NCBI RefSeq assembly: GCF_041434935.1
Contig: NZ_CP107964.1
Coordinates: forward strand, 620,001-684,000
Source: Kitasatospora sp. NBC_00374
Lineage (GTDB): Bacteria; Actinomycetota; Actinomycetes; Streptomycetales; Streptomycetaceae
Reading direction: 5' to 3'
Length of the DNA: 64,000 nucleotides
This document shows positions 43,122 through 52,268 of this stretch, piece after piece. A program made the position numbers and the translations under genes. The first letter of the stretch is position 1; each line of letters starts with the position of its first letter. Below the pieces are notes generated by a model. The model saw only the letters and a program-made list of their open reading frames with translations, ran no database searches and was not told where the DNA came from.

Positions 43122-44138
43122 TCAGCCCGTCAGCGCCAACTCGGCGACCACCGCACGGTGGTCGGAGCCGTGCACGGTGTGCTCTGAGACGTCGACGGCG
43201 GTCAGGGCGTCGCCGTGCAGCACATGGTCGATCTGGATCACCGGCGGCAGGTAGGGGAAGTCGGCGTTGTGCTCCGGCCAGGTCGGCGACCCGCCCCGGC
43301 CCAGCTCCGCGTGGGTGTCGGTCAGGCCGGTGTCGAGCAGCGAGCGCATCGGCGCGTGGTCGAGGGTGGCGTTGAAGTCGCCCAGGAGCACCGAGTTGCG
43401 GGTGTCGGCGCGCGCCGCGGCCTTCAACCCGTCGAAGCCGCGGGCCCACTTGCGGGCGTCGCCGAGCGGGTAGTAGGTGTGGACGGCCACCACCCGCACC
43501 TTGTGCCCCGCCACGGCCACCTCCGCACCCACCTGCGCCCGCGTCACCGCCGGGTCCGAGCTGTCGAGCCGGGTCAGCGGCAGCCGCGAGAACAGCGCGG
43601 TGTCGTTGTTGTTCGGCTGCTCGCGGTACGGCATCAGCTCGCCCATCCCGGCCTCGTCGAGGCGGCGCGCGGCGCCGGGGCTGAGCTCCTCCACGGCGAG
43701 CACGTCCACGCGCTGCTCGCGCACCAGCCGGACCAGCGCGGCCGCATCGACCTGTCCCAGGTAGGAGTTGCTGGTGGCGACCCGCAGCCTCGGCACGTCG
43801 GCCGCCACCGAGGTGCCGTCCGGCACGAAGCGCGGTACCACCAGGGCCAGCTGGACCACCGCCAGCAGGCCGGCCACGGCGGCCGTACGCCACGAGCGCA
43901 GCACCAGCAGCGCGGCCAGTGCCACCAGGGTGACCGGAACCGCGTAGGGCATCGTCGACATCGGCATCGCCAGCACCGTGCCGTCGTCCCACCCGCCGAG
44001 CCTCGTCAGGAGCAGTCCCGCCGGGCCGACCAGCGCGAGGCAGCAGACGACCACCGCCGCCGTGCGCAGCGTGCGGTGGCGGCGCCGCCGGGTCGGCGGG
44101 TCGTTCTCCGTCACCGCTGCCGTCACCACGTCGACCAT
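43122..44138 (-). CDS. Membrane-anchored endonuclease/exonuclease/phosphatase-family protein
   Basis: The 338-aa protein has three membrane helices in its first 110 residues, then an EEP domain with RVATSNSYLGQ, VLAVEELSP (catalytic Glu), VRVVAVHTYYP, LLGDFNATLDH and GSDHRAVVAELAL. The family includes phosphodiesterases acting on nucleic acids or phosphoinositides. The domain faces outside by topology, so an extracellular nuclease or phosphodiesterase role is inferred. The ATG at 44136-44138 has GGGGGAG upstream; a GTG seven codons earlier is less likely. Confidence 0.88.
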   Translation of the reverse strand: MVDVVTAAVTENDPPTRRRRHRTLRTAAVVVCCLALVGPAGLLLTRLGGWDDGTVLAMPMSTMPYAVPVTLVALAALLVLRSWRTAAVAGLLAVVQLALVVPRFVPDGTSVAADVPRLRVATSNSYLGQVDAAALVRLVREQRVDVLAVEELSPGAARRLDEAGMGELMPYREQPNNNDTALFSRLPLTRLDSSDPAVTRAQVGAEVAVAGHKVRVVAVHTYYPLGDARKWARGFDGLKAAARADTRNSVLLGDFNATLDHAPMRSLLDTGLTDTHAELGRGGSPTWPEHNADFPYLPPVIQIDHVLHGDALTAVDVSEHTVHGSDHRAVVAELALTG

Positions 44139-44255
44139 GCCCGCTCCCCCGCATCCCACCCGCGTTGCACCGTACGCCGGTGATCATCCACCGTCGCCTC
44201 CGGCTGGAGACGCCGCCCGCCCGCCGCCGGTTCCACCGGAGCCCGGGGGTGCGGG

Positions 44256-44774
44256 CTACGCCAGGGCGCGGCGCATCACCAGCCGGGGCCACCGGTCGAG
44301 GCCGTGGGCCGCCTCCCGTCCGCAGATCTCCCGCAGGCCCGGGCCGAGCGCGGAGTCGCCGAGCGGGTGGAACCCGCAGCGCGCGTAGTAGGGCGCGTTC
44401 CACGGGACGTCGGTGAACGTGGTGAGGGTCAGGGCGGGGACGCCCTCGTGCGCGGCGCGGTCGGCGAGGTGGTCCATGAGCGAGCGGCCGATGCCGCGGC
44501 GGGCGCTGTCGGGGTGGACCGACACCTGTTCGACGTGGAGGTTGCCGTCGACGCGGTCGGCGAGGAGGTAGGCCACCGGCACGTCTGCCGCGTCCGCGGC
44601 GACCCAGGCCAGGCCGGCCCGCCGGTAGCGGGCGAGCTCGTCGAGCGGGAACGGCTCGTCGTCGGCGATCTCGGGCATGCCGACCTCGCGGAAGCACTGC
44701 CCGGCGGCTCGCTCGATGTCCTGGAGGAGGGGCAGTTCGTCGGTGCGGACGGCGCGGATGGACATGGGGCTCAT
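44256..44774 (-). CDS. GNAT-family N-acetyltransferase
   Basis: The 172-aa protein has the GNAT core: AYLLADRVDGNLHVEQVSVHPDSARRGIGRSLMDHL (acetyl-CoA loop RRGIGRS) and TFTDVPWNAPYYARCGFHPLG. It transfers acetyl to an unknown amine. The ATG at 44772-44774 or the one three codons later may be used. It diverges from the flavin-dependent gene downstream. Confidence 0.88.
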   Translation of the reverse strand: MSPMSIRAVRTDELPLLQDIERAAGQCFREVGMPEIADDEPFPLDELARYRRAGLAWVAADAADVPVAYLLADRVDGNLHVEQVSVHPDSARRGIGRSLMDHLADRAAHEGVPALTLTTFTDVPWNAPYYARCGFHPLGDSALGPGLREICGREAAHGLDRWPRLVMRRALA

Positions 44775-44927
44775 TGTCTCCTCCCGGCCGCCCTGGGTCC
44801 CCTGCTTTTTCGTCCGTCACGGCCGGGCGGGGGGTAGTGCCCGGGCGTGGCGCGGACGGGTGGGGCGCCCTGCGGGGGAGAGTGTTGCCCGGTCGACGGT
44901 TTCGGTGGCTCGTGGAAGGTGGCGGGG

Positions 44928-45410
44928 ATGGACACGTCCGAGGTGGCGGCGCAGCTCGCCGATCCCGTCGCGCGACGGCTGCTGGCCTCCTGCCGGCTGA
45001 TGCGGCTGGCGTACACGGGTCGGGACGGCGCGCCGCGGGTCGTCCCGATCGGGTACAGCTGGACGGGTACGCGGTTCGTGGTGTGCACGGTCCCGGGGTC
45101 GGCGAAGGTGGCGGCGCTGGGCGCGGATCCGCGGGTGGCGCTGACCATCGACACCGACGCCTTCCCGCCGAACGTGCTGATGGTGCGGGGCACCGCCTCC
45201 CTGGAGACCGTCGAGGGCGTGCCGCAGGAGTTCCTGGACGCCAGTCGGCGTTACCTGGATCCCGCGGTGTTCCCGGCCTGGGAGGCCGAGGTGCGCCGGC
45301 TGTACGAGACCATGACCCGGATCACCGTCACCCCCACCTGGGCGAAGGTCCTCGACTTCGAGACCCGTATCCCCTCCGCCGTACAGGAGTTGGCCGACCG
45401 CAAGCGGTAG
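44928..45410 (+). CDS. Pyridoxamine-5'-phosphate-oxidase-fold flavin protein
   Basis: The 160-aa protein has LASCRLMRLAYTGRDGAPRVVPIGYSWTGTRFVVCT, a split-barrel pattern binding FMN or F420, then VALTIDTDAFPPNVLMVRGTASLE. In actinobacteria many such proteins use F420 and act on diverse substrates. Start ATG 44928. It is monocistronic. Confidence 0.85.
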   Translation: MDTSEVAAQLADPVARRLLASCRLMRLAYTGRDGAPRVVPIGYSWTGTRFVVCTVPGSAKVAALGADPRVALTIDTDAFPPNVLMVRGTASLETVEGVPQEFLDASRRYLDPAVFPAWEAEVRRLYETMTRITVTPTWAKVLDFETRIPSAVQELADRKR

Positions 45411-45533
45411 GCGGGTGGGCGCGGGGCGCATGGCCGCCCTCCCCTCCTGCCCGTTCATCCGCGGCCGCACCCGGCGCCCCTGCCCGCCGCGCCGCAGACG
45501 GGCTGCGGCCGCCCGGTGGTGCATGCTCGCGTC

Positions 45534-46424
45534 ATGACTGATCTCCTTGCGACCTCGGCCGACGGCACCCTCGTCACCGCGCTGGACGGCGGCACCGGGC
45601 CGGCACTGCTGCTCGTCCACGGCGGCGGCGAGGACGCCGGCTCGTGGGACGGCGTGACCGAGTCACTGGTCGAGGACTTCCGCGTCGTCAGGATCAACCG
45701 GCGGATCTACGCCGAGGGCGCGCCGACCCCGGGGGTGGGGCACTCGTGCGCGGTCGAGGCCGCCGACATCCTGGCGGTCGCCGGCCTCCTCGGGCAGCCG
45801 GCCTACCTGATCGGGCACTCCTCGGGTGCCATCGCCGCCATCGAGGCCGCCCTGGTAGCGCCCTCGGCGTTCGTCGGCCTGTTCCTGTACGAGCCACCGG
45901 TGCCGTCCAGGTCGCCGGTCGGCGGTCCGGCCGCCGTACGGGCAGCCGCCGCGCTGGCCTCGGGCGACCCGACCGGCGCGGTGCGCATCCAGCTCCGCGA
46001 CATCGTCGGGTTGCCGGCCGCGCACGTGGAGGCCCTGATCCGGGATCCCGACACGCGGCGCCTGCTCACGCTGCGGGCTGCGGCGCAGGCGGCGGACGTC
46101 CGGGCGCTCGACGCGTTGGGCGTCGGCACCGACCGCTTCACCGCCCTCCGCCTGCCGGCGACCCTGCTGGAGGGCGGGCAGAGCCCGTCCCACCTGCGGG
46201 AACGGCTCGCCGATCTCGCCGCCGCCCTGCCGAACGCCCGGGTGGTCACGCTGCCCGGATGCGGGCACACCGCGCACCGCTCCGCGCCGCGGACCGTGGC
46301 CCGGACGATCCGGGAGGCCGTCGAAGCCGTCCTGGGCCGGGCTCCCGGCGGGTCGGGCGGCGCAGTTCAGGAGGTGTCGCCGGCCCAGTCCCAGCGCCTC
46401 GGGTCGGTGGGCCGCGGCGCGTAG
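45534..46424 (+). CDS. Alpha/beta hydrolase
   Basis: The 296-aa protein has LLLVHGGGEDAGSW (oxyanion region), the nucleophile elbow LIGHSSGAIAA with Ser near residue 100, and a late His in LPGCGHTAH. This is an esterase- or peptidase-like member of the family with no substrate evidence. The last 30 residues (GGAVQEVSPAQSQRL) are low-complexity and overlap the convergent gene by 58 bases. The functional part likely ends near residue 265. Confidence 0.87.
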   Translation: MTDLLATSADGTLVTALDGGTGPALLLVHGGGEDAGSWDGVTESLVEDFRVVRINRRIYAEGAPTPGVGHSCAVEAADILAVAGLLGQPAYLIGHSSGAIAAIEAALVAPSAFVGLFLYEPPVPSRSPVGGPAAVRAAAALASGDPTGAVRIQLRDIVGLPAAHVEALIRDPDTRRLLTLRAAAQAADVRALDALGVGTDRFTALRLPATLLEGGQSPSHLRERLADLAAALPNARVVTLPGCGHTAHRSAPRTVARTIREAVEAVLGRAPGGSGGAVQEVSPAQSQRLGSVGRGA

Positions 46425-46642
46425 TGGGCCCGGCCGCCCGGACCGTGGGCGCCGATCTCGGTCGGCAGGGCGGCGCCGGTGCGGAGCTGTTCGTCGCTCC
46501 AGTCGGTGACGTCCAGCAGGAGCCCGTCCAGCGGGCCTGCCACCAGCTCGCGGTAGCGGTGCCCCGGCCGCGGACCGGGATCGTCGTGGTCCGCTCCGTA
46601 GACCCGGCCCCTCATCAGCGCATCGTCCATATCCGGCAGCAT
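46367..46642 (-). CDS. Conserved small hypothetical protein
   Basis: The 91-aa frame contains YGADHDDPGPRPGHRYRELVAGPLDGLLLDVTDW, a Gly/Asp-rich ordered core, and ends RRWDWAGDTS. The pattern recalls a conserved streptomycete hypothetical family. Start is uncertain: the ATG at 46640-46642 or one at 46628-46630 or 46613-46615. It overlaps the 3' end of the hydrolase gene, which is convergent. Confidence 0.55.
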   Translation of the reverse strand: MLPDMDDALMRGRVYGADHDDPGPRPGHRYRELVAGPLDGLLLDVTDWSDEQLRTGAALPTEIGAHGPGGRAHYAPRPTDPRRWDWAGDTS

Positions 46643-46751
46643 TCCAGTCACCACTGACACCACCGCCCGCCGGACCGGCACGTACGCCCGCGCGGGTGCC
46701 CGACCGGCGGGGTGCGGTCGCCGCCGGCCCTTTGGGCGGTTACCTGGGGCC

Positions 46752-47162
46752 ATGAAATACCTCGTGATGGTTCAGGGTTCGCAGCGCGACTACGACGCCA
46801 TGCGCGGGACGGCGTCGCCCGGCCTGCCCCCGTGGTCGCGGCCCGACGTGGAGGCGATGTTCGCCTACATGGAGGCCGTCAACGACGAACTCGCCGCCTC
46901 CGGGGAGCTCGTGGACGCGCAGGGGCTGACCGACCCCGCCCAGGCGCGGGCGGTCATCGTCGGGCCGGACGGACGGCCCGTGGTCACCGACGCCCCGTAC
47001 GGTGCGGGCGAGGTGCTGATGGCCGGGTACTGGGTGCTCGACTGCGCCGGCCTCGACCGGGTCACGGAGATCGCCGCCCGGGTGGCCCGGTGCCCCACGC
47101 CCGAGGGCAGCCCCGCGCGCGCGGTGGTCGTGCGGCCGATCGGCGACGGGTCCGAGATCTGA
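46752..47162 (+). CDS. YCII/YciI-like protein
   Basis: The 136-aa protein starts MKYLVMVQGSQRDYDAM and has MFAYMEAVNDELAASGELVDAQGL, VTDAPYGAGEVLMAGYWVLDCAG and ARVARCPTPEG. This is the actinobacterial YCII-related (DGPF) family often adjoining extracytoplasmic sigma factors. None is adjacent here. Role unknown; a dimeric ferredoxin-like fold is expected. Confidence 0.9.
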   Translation: MKYLVMVQGSQRDYDAMRGTASPGLPPWSRPDVEAMFAYMEAVNDELAASGELVDAQGLTDPAQARAVIVGPDGRPVVTDAPYGAGEVLMAGYWVLDCAGLDRVTEIAARVARCPTPEGSPARAVVVRPIGDGSEI

Positions 47163-47301
47163 CAGCGGATCCGTCGCGCGACTCCTGCTGCCGTCGCGCC
47201 CCGCCCTGCCCGCGGCGCGACGGACCGTCAGGGCCGTTCGCTCTCGGGCGCTCGCGGGCGCTCTCGGGCAGGACACCGCCACGCCCTGTCCGGAACCGCT
47301 C

Positions 47302-47331
47302 TTGATCTTGAGCTAGTTTAACTCTAAACTA
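47302..47331 (+). promoter_or_regulatory. Promoter overlapped by MarR/OhrR-like palindrome
   Basis: TTGATC (47302-47307) is 17 bases from TAAACT (47325-47330), a near-consensus promoter. The perfect palindrome TAGTTTA-ACTC-TAAACTA (47314-47331) covers its spacer and -10 box, so a dimer bound there would block transcription of the GNAT-OsmC-pirin unit. A/T-rich palindromes of this kind are typical OhrR/MarR sites. Confidence 0.7.
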
Positions 47332-47376
47332 CTCATCTCGGGCCACCGGGCCCGACGGACAGGAGCAGGCGAAGCG

Positions 47377-47682
47377 ATGACCACCAACGTGCAGGACAAC
47401 CCCGACCGGTCCCGGTTCGAGATCCTCGACGACGGCGAGCTCGCCGGGTTCGCCGAGTACCACCGCTCCGAGGGCGAGATCGCCTTCATCCACACCGAGA
47501 TCGACGCCCGCTTCGAGGGCCGGGGCTTCGGCGGGCAGCTCGCCCGGGCCGCCCTCGACTCCGCCCGGGAGCAGGGCCTGGCCGTCCTCCCCTACTGCCC
47601 GTTCATCCGCGGCTGGCTGGGCAGGCACCCCGAGTACACCGAGCTGGTGCCGGCGGCCCGACGCGCCCGCTTCGGCCTGTAA
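47377..47682 (+). CDS. Small GNAT-type acetyltransferase (YjdJ/YidJ-like)
   Basis: The 101-aa protein is the compact GNAT form with [29 protein letters not shown] (acetyl-CoA loop RGFGGQ) and [14 protein letters not shown]. Many bacteria place it beside stress or OsmC genes. AGGAG precedes ATG 47377. First gene of the operon behind the TAGTTTA palindrome. Confidence 0.9.
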   Translation: MTTNVQDNPDRSRFEILDDGELAGFAEYHRSEGEIAFIHTEIDARFEGRGFGGQLARAALDSAREQGLAVLPYCPFIRGWLGRHPEYTELVPAARRARFGL

Positions 47683-47729
47683 AACCCCGCCACCCCGCTC
47701 ACGGACGGACCAGGACGGACACCACGGAC

Positions 47730-48209
47730 ATGGACCACACCACCACCACAGCACCGGAGTTCGTCAGGTCGGCCGCCGCGGTCGCCACCAGCACCGGCGA
47801 CGACTACCGCGTGGAGATCCGCGCCGGCCGCCACCCGCTGGCCGCCGACGAACCCGAGTCGGTCGGCGGCGCCGACACCGCGCCGACACCGATAGGCCTG
47901 CTGCTCTCCGCACTCGGCTCCTGCACCGCCATCACGCTGCGGATGTACGCCCAGCGCAAGGACTGGCCGCTGGAGACCGTCCGGGTGCACCTCGGGTACG
48001 AGAAGGGGGACGGCACCGCCCGGATCACCCGGCGCATCGACCTGCTCGGCGATCTCGACGACGGCCAGCGGGCACGTCTGCTGGACATCGCCGACCGGAC
48101 GCCCGTCACCCGGGCCGTCGGCGGCGGCACACCGATCGTGTCCCTCACCTCGCACCGGGCGCCCACCCACGTCGCAGCCGCCGGAACGGAGGCCGCCGAC
48201 CATGAGTGA
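47730..48209 (+). CDS. OsmC-family peroxiredoxin-like protein
   Basis: The 159-aa protein has [36 protein letters not shown], with the first conserved Cys in LGSC. The second Cys normally present near the C-terminus (in CPVH or CP) is replaced here by RTPVTRAV. It may therefore not be a classical hydroperoxide reductase. It is in an operon with the GNAT gene 47 bases upstream and overlaps the pirin gene by 8 bases. Confidence 0.85.
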   Translation: MDHTTTTAPEFVRSAAAVATSTGDDYRVEIRAGRHPLAADEPESVGGADTAPTPIGLLLSALGSCTAITLRMYAQRKDWPLETVRVHLGYEKGDGTARITRRIDLLGDLDDGQRARLLDIADRTPVTRAVGGGTPIVSLTSHRAPTHVAAAGTEAADHE

Positions 48210-49167
48210 TCCCCGTCCTCCGTTCCCGGCCGCCGTCCGCGGCGGCCACCAGGACGTCGCAGCCCACCCCGTCCGGGAGCTGCTGGCACCGCGCGAGACC
48301 GCGCTCGGCGGCAGCACCGTCGTCCGGCGGCTGCTGCCGAACCTGGGCCGTCGGATGGTCGGCGCCTGGTGCTTCGTCGACCACTACGGCCCGGACGACA
48401 TCGCCGACCAGCCCGGCATGCAGGTCCCGCCGCACCCCCACATGGGCCTGCAGACCGTCAGCTGGCTGCACCAGGGCGAGGTGCTGCACCGCGACAGCCT
48501 CGGCAGCCTGCAGACCGTCCGCCCACGCGAACTGGGCCTGATGACCTCCGGCCGGGCGATCTCGCACTCCGAGGAGTCCCCGCGCGAGCACGCCCGCCTC
48601 CTGCACGGCGCCCAGCTCTGGGTCGCCCTCCCGGACGCCCACCGCCACACCACCCCCGCCTTCGAGCACCACCCCGACCTGCCCCGGATCACCGCCGCCG
48701 GCCTCGACGCCCACCTCATCCTCGGCACCCTCGACGGCACCACCTCACCCGGCACCACCCACACACCCCTGGTCGGCGCCGACCTGACCCTCCGACAGGG
48801 CGCCCACCACCGACTGCCCCTGGAACGCGACTTCGAGTACGCCGTCCTGACCATGTCCGGACGCACCGAGGCCGACGGCGTCCCCCTGGAACCCGGCTCC
48901 ATGCTCTACCTCGGCTGCGGCCGCGACGAGTTGCCGCTGCGCGCGCTCACCGACAGCTCACTGCTGCTGCTCGGCGGCGAACCGTTCGAGGAGGAGATCG
49001 TCATGTGGTGGAACTTCATCGGCCGCACCGGCGAGGAGATCGCCCAGGCCCGGGAGGAGTGGACGACCGGCACCCGCTTCGGCGAGGTGCACGGCTACGA
49101 CGGCGCCCGACTGGACGCGCCCGCCCTCCCCGCCACACCGTTGAAGGCGCGGGGCCGCAGCCGCTGA
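48202..49167 (+). CDS. Pirin-family protein (bicupin)
   Basis: The 321-aa protein has [14 protein letters not shown], the metal-binding cupin motif [24 protein letters not shown] and RAISHSEE, characteristic of pirins. Pirins bind iron and can show quercetinase activity or act as redox-responsive partners. Its ATG overlaps the OsmC stop, closing an operon likely responding to oxidative or electrophile stress. It ends with Lys/Arg-rich GRSR. Confidence 0.92.
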   Translation: MSDPRPPFPAAVRGGHQDVAAHPVRELLAPRETALGGSTVVRRLLPNLGRRMVGAWCFVDHYGPDDIADQPGMQVPPHPHMGLQTVSWLHQGEVLHRDSLGSLQTVRPRELGLMTSGRAISHSEESPREHARLLHGAQLWVALPDAHRHTTPAFEHHPDLPRITAAGLDAHLILGTLDGTTSPGTTHTPLVGADLTLRQGAHHRLPLERDFEYAVLTMSGRTEADGVPLEPGSMLYLGCGRDELPLRALTDSSLLLLGGEPFEEEIVMWWNFIGRTGEEIAQAREEWTTGTRFGEVHGYDGARLDAPALPATPLKARGRSR

Positions 49168-49410
49168 CCCGCCCGGCCACGGCGGCCGGGGCCGGTGAGC
49201 GTCGTGGACCGCCCCGGTCCCCCTCCCCCGGCGGCTGCCCGACTCGGAGCAGCGACCGGGGGAACCGGACGTTCACCGGCGATCCAGGGGCGGGATTCGG
49301 CCGCGCCCGCCGGTTCGGGCGGGGCCCCCGACGCGGCGGCGCTATGGTCGCCCTGGAGCGTCGTCGGCAACTGCCGGGGAGCCCGTCGAAGCGGAGCCGG
49401 AGGGGCCGAG

Positions 49411-50637
49411 TTGGCGCGGATCATGGTCATCGGCGGTGGCATCGCCGGCACGGCGGTCGCTCTGGGCCTGCACAAGGCAGGCTTCGGCGTCACCGTCCAC
49501 GAGGCGCATCCGAACACCGGTGCGGACGTCGGAGCGTTCCTCACCCTGGCCAGCAACGGGATGCGTGCGCTCGCCCAGCTCGACGCCGCGACGCTGGTGG
49601 CCGGGCTCGGCTTCCCGCTGACCGCGATGCACGTCCTCGACGAGAACGGTCGCGAACTCGCCGCCCTGCCGCTCGGCGAGCACGAGCACCCGCTGACCCG
49701 CTACCGCTGCCTGCGCCGCGCCGCCCTCGGCGCGGCCCTCCAGCGCGAGGTCCGGCGCCGCGGCATCCCGATCCGGCACGCGGCCCGGCTGGTCAGCGTC
49801 GCCGAGCGCGCCGAGGACGTCACGGTGACGTTCGCGGACGGCAGCTCGGCCACCGCCGACCTGGTGGTCGGAGCCGACGGTCTGCACTCCGCCGTACGCA
49901 CCCAGCTCGACCCGGCCGCCGCCCGACCCGGCTACGCGGGCCAGCGGGTCTTCTACGGCTACACCGCCGACGCCGCAGTGCCGCCGGAGGGCCCGTCCGA
50001 CCGGATCACCATGGTCCGCGGCAGTGTCGCCGCGTTCGGCTACGCCGTCTCCCCCACCGGCGAGACCTACTGGTTCGCACGCGTGCCCGGCCCGCCGGCG
50101 ACCGCCGAGGAGCTCGCCGGCACGACCCCCGCCCAGTGGCGCGAGCGGCTCCTGCCGCTGCTGCGCGCCGACCGCACCCCCGCCGCCGACATCGTCGCCG
50201 CGACCGGCGAGCAGCTGATGGTCACCAACGCGCTGCAGCTGAACCCCGGAGGCCGCTGGCACAGCCCCCGCACGGTCCTGATCGGCGACGCGGCGCACGC
50301 CGCCTCCCCGGCCACCGGCCAGGGCGCGTCCATGGCCCTGGAGGACGCCGTGGTGCTCGCCAAGGCACTGCGCGACGCCCGTTCCCCGGCCGCGGCCCTC
50401 GACCGCTACGAGCTCCTGCGCCGGCCCCGGACGGAGCGGAACATCGAGGTGAGCGGCCGGCTCACCGCCGCCAGGTCCGCCCGGCCGGAGCCGTCCTCGC
50501 CCGACGCCGCCGTTCCGGCGGCCCGCGACTCCGAGCGTCCCGAGCGACGGGTGGACGAGGAGCTCCTCCGTCTCCTCGACTGGCGCACCCCGCTTCCGGC
50601 GACCGGCGCCACCGTCCGGGACCGGCCCGGTCCGTAG
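49411..50637 (+). CDS. FAD-dependent monooxygenase/hydroxylase
   Basis: The 408-aa protein begins with the FAD-binding VIGGGIAGTAVALGLHKAG, has ADLVVGADGLHSAVR near residue 155 and VLIGDAAHAASPATGQGASMALEDA near 290. All three are motifs of class A flavin hydroxylases. Substrate unknown. I use TTG 49411, because GGAGGGG lies 6 bases upstream and the FAD motif falls at residue 5; ATG 49423 would also work. A 12-bp inverted repeat follows downstream. Confidence 0.9.
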   Translation: MARIMVIGGGIAGTAVALGLHKAGFGVTVHEAHPNTGADVGAFLTLASNGMRALAQLDAATLVAGLGFPLTAMHVLDENGRELAALPLGEHEHPLTRYRCLRRAALGAALQREVRRRGIPIRHAARLVSVAERAEDVTVTFADGSSATADLVVGADGLHSAVRTQLDPAAARPGYAGQRVFYGYTADAAVPPEGPSDRITMVRGSVAAFGYAVSPTGETYWFARVPGPPATAEELAGTTPAQWRERLLPLLRADRTPAADIVAATGEQLMVTNALQLNPGGRWHSPRTVLIGDAAHAASPATGQGASMALEDAVVLAKALRDARSPAAALDRYELLRRPRTERNIEVSGRLTAARSARPEPSSPDAAVPAARDSERPERRVDEELLRLLDWRTPLPATGATVRDRPGP

Positions 50638-50998
50638 CACGGCCACCCCGCGGCGCCGTCCCACCAAGCGGGATACCCGCCAGTTGGGATTCGCACGGGC
50701 CGCGCACCCGGCTACCGTCATCCCCCAGGGCAGCCAACAGAATCCGGCGGGCCCGACTCGAAGGCCGTAGCGCGCACCCCTTCCGGCACCGGAAGCGCTC
50801 CGGCCGACCCGGCAGGCAGGACCTTGCACGGACCGACCCGCCCGGGGAAGGCCGGACCACCCGCTGCACCACCACCGGCGGTCCGGCCTTCACGACGCCA
50901 CCCCACGTCACCCGGCGACGGGCCGCCCACCCCCGCGGCCCGCCTCCCCCGGACGGAGCAGTGGGCGTGCCGTCAGACCCGGTACGGGGGTTGGGCCG
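50638..50998. other. Intergenic region after the FAD monooxygenase
   Basis: This 361-base stretch holds no gene I can support. Its only clear structure is the inverted repeat at 50847-50891. Confidence 0.4.
50847..50891. repeat. 12-bp inverted repeat, possible terminator
   Basis: GAAGGCCGGACC (50847-50858) is repeated inverted as GGTCCGGCCTTC (50880-50891) with a 21-base spacer. It lies about 210 bases after the monooxygenase stop and may end that transcript. Confidence 0.5.
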
Positions 50999-51322
50999 GT
51001 GGTGAAGCCCGTCGACCGTGCCCTGCCGCCTTTCCCAGCCGACCCGCGCACCGCGTGGGCGTACCCGCCGCTGCCCGGCCCTCGACCGGACGGCCTTCGG
51101 GCGGCCACCGCGCCGCCGCCGTCCGCGCAGGACACCCTGGCGGGCCCGGAGGCCGCGGGCCGGTGGGCCGACCTCGTCCGGGTCCTCGACGCCGCCCGGG
51201 TGCCGCTCGCCCTCGGTGACACCGACGCCCTGCGACAGGCCGCCAAGATCGACCCCGAGCTGCTGGACACCCTGCTGCGCTGGATCCGCACCGCCAACGC
51301 CCCGGGCGACGGCGCCATCTGA
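50999..51322 (+). CDS. Hypothetical short protein
   Basis: The 107-aa frame starts at GTG 50999 (or the next codon, also GTG). It has a Pro-rich first half and an ordered helical end, AAGRWADLVRVLDAARVPLALGDTDALRQAAKIDPELLDTLLRWI. The helical end looks like a real small domain, but no family is recognised. It is convergent with the next gene. Confidence 0.5.
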   Translation: MVKPVDRALPPFPADPRTAWAYPPLPGPRPDGLRAATAPPPSAQDTLAGPEAAGRWADLVRVLDAARVPLALGDTDALRQAAKIDPELLDTLLRWIRTANAPGDGAI

Positions 51323-51363
51323 CGCCTCCGCACCGGGGCGCACGGCCGGGCCGGCCCGCCGGT

Positions 51364-51669
51364 CTACTCGCCGTCCGCGCCGGGTGCCCTGCCGCGGCCT
51401 TCCCTGACCGCGTCGAGCGCCGCCGACAGGTGGCGGGCCGCATCGTGGAAAGCGCCTCGCGAGGTGGCGCTGGTCAGCTGGTCGGCCAGGCCTCGGGCCA
51501 GCCGGTCGAGGCTTTCGAGGGTGGTGCCGACGGACGCCAGCAGGTCCGCCTCGTCGGTGAGCCGGAACCGCTGGTCCCGGGAGCGGCAGACGGGATCGGT
51601 GACGGTCCGGCAGAGCAGCCGGTCGACCTCGTCCATCGCCACGGCGATCGTATGACGCTCGGTGCCCAT
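51364..51669 (-). CDS. Hypothetical helical protein
   Basis: The 101-aa protein starts at ATG 51667-51669 (MGTERHTIAVAMDEVDRLLC). It appears all-helical with regular heptad-like Leu spacing: LLASVGTTLESLDRLARGLADQL and AARHLSAALDAVREG. No family is recognised. Confidence 0.6.
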   Translation of the reverse strand: MGTERHTIAVAMDEVDRLLCRTVTDPVCRSRDQRFRLTDEADLLASVGTTLESLDRLARGLADQLTSATSRGAFHDAARHLSAALDAVREGRGRAPGADGE

Positions 51670-51791
51670 CCCGGCTCCCTCCGGTCCGCGGTGGCCGGTC
51701 GGCCGCCCCGCCCGGCGTCCTACCCGCCGCGCGGGGCCCGGACGCGCCGGTCCACCCGATCGGACGCGTGATCCGCGCGGGCGCGCGCCCG

Positions 51792-52163
51792 CTACGACGA
51801 GGTCGGCGCGGCGACGCCGTGCGCCTCGTACAGCTTCATCGCCTGGAGCCCGTGCGCCAGCGAGGCCCCGGCCCGGACGGCGGCGGCCACGAAGACGACC
51901 TCCGCGAGCTCCTGCGGGGTGACGCCGTGCCGACGGGCCTGGGCCGTGTGGACGTCGAGGCAGTAGGAGCACTGGGTGGTGAGCGCGACCGCGATCGACA
52001 GCAGCTCTCGGGTCCTGCGCGGCAGCGCGCCGTCGCCGCGGTCGACGCTCTCCTGGAACGACCGCCAGGCCGCGAACTCCGCGGGGGCGAGGGCTCCGAC
52101 CGCACGGGCCCGGTTCAGGTCCGACGGGTCGTGGTACGGGTGGCAGGGGGTGTTGTGCTGCAC
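51792..52163 (-). CDS. Carboxymuconolactone decarboxylase / AhpD-like protein
   Basis: The 123-aa protein has RRTRELLSIAVALTTQCSYCLDVHTAQARRHGVTPQELAEVV, the AhpD-type CxxC with the downstream His. AhpD-like proteins are thiol-dependent peroxidase partners. GTG start at 52161-52163 with GGAGG upstream. Divergent from the LysR gene, which probably controls it. Confidence 0.9.
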   Translation of the reverse strand: MQHNTPCHPYHDPSDLNRARAVGALAPAEFAAWRSFQESVDRGDGALPRRTRELLSIAVALTTQCSYCLDVHTAQARRHGVTPQELAEVVFVAAAVRAGASLAHGLQAMKLYEAHGVAAPTSS

Positions 52164-52268
52164 GGGACCTCCGAGTGTGGGTGTGTGGGACCAAGCCCAT
52201 CAGCAGGCACCCGGCCCGGTCCAAGACCGTTTCGATGGGGTCGTGAGCGTCCCGATATGGTGCCGGGC

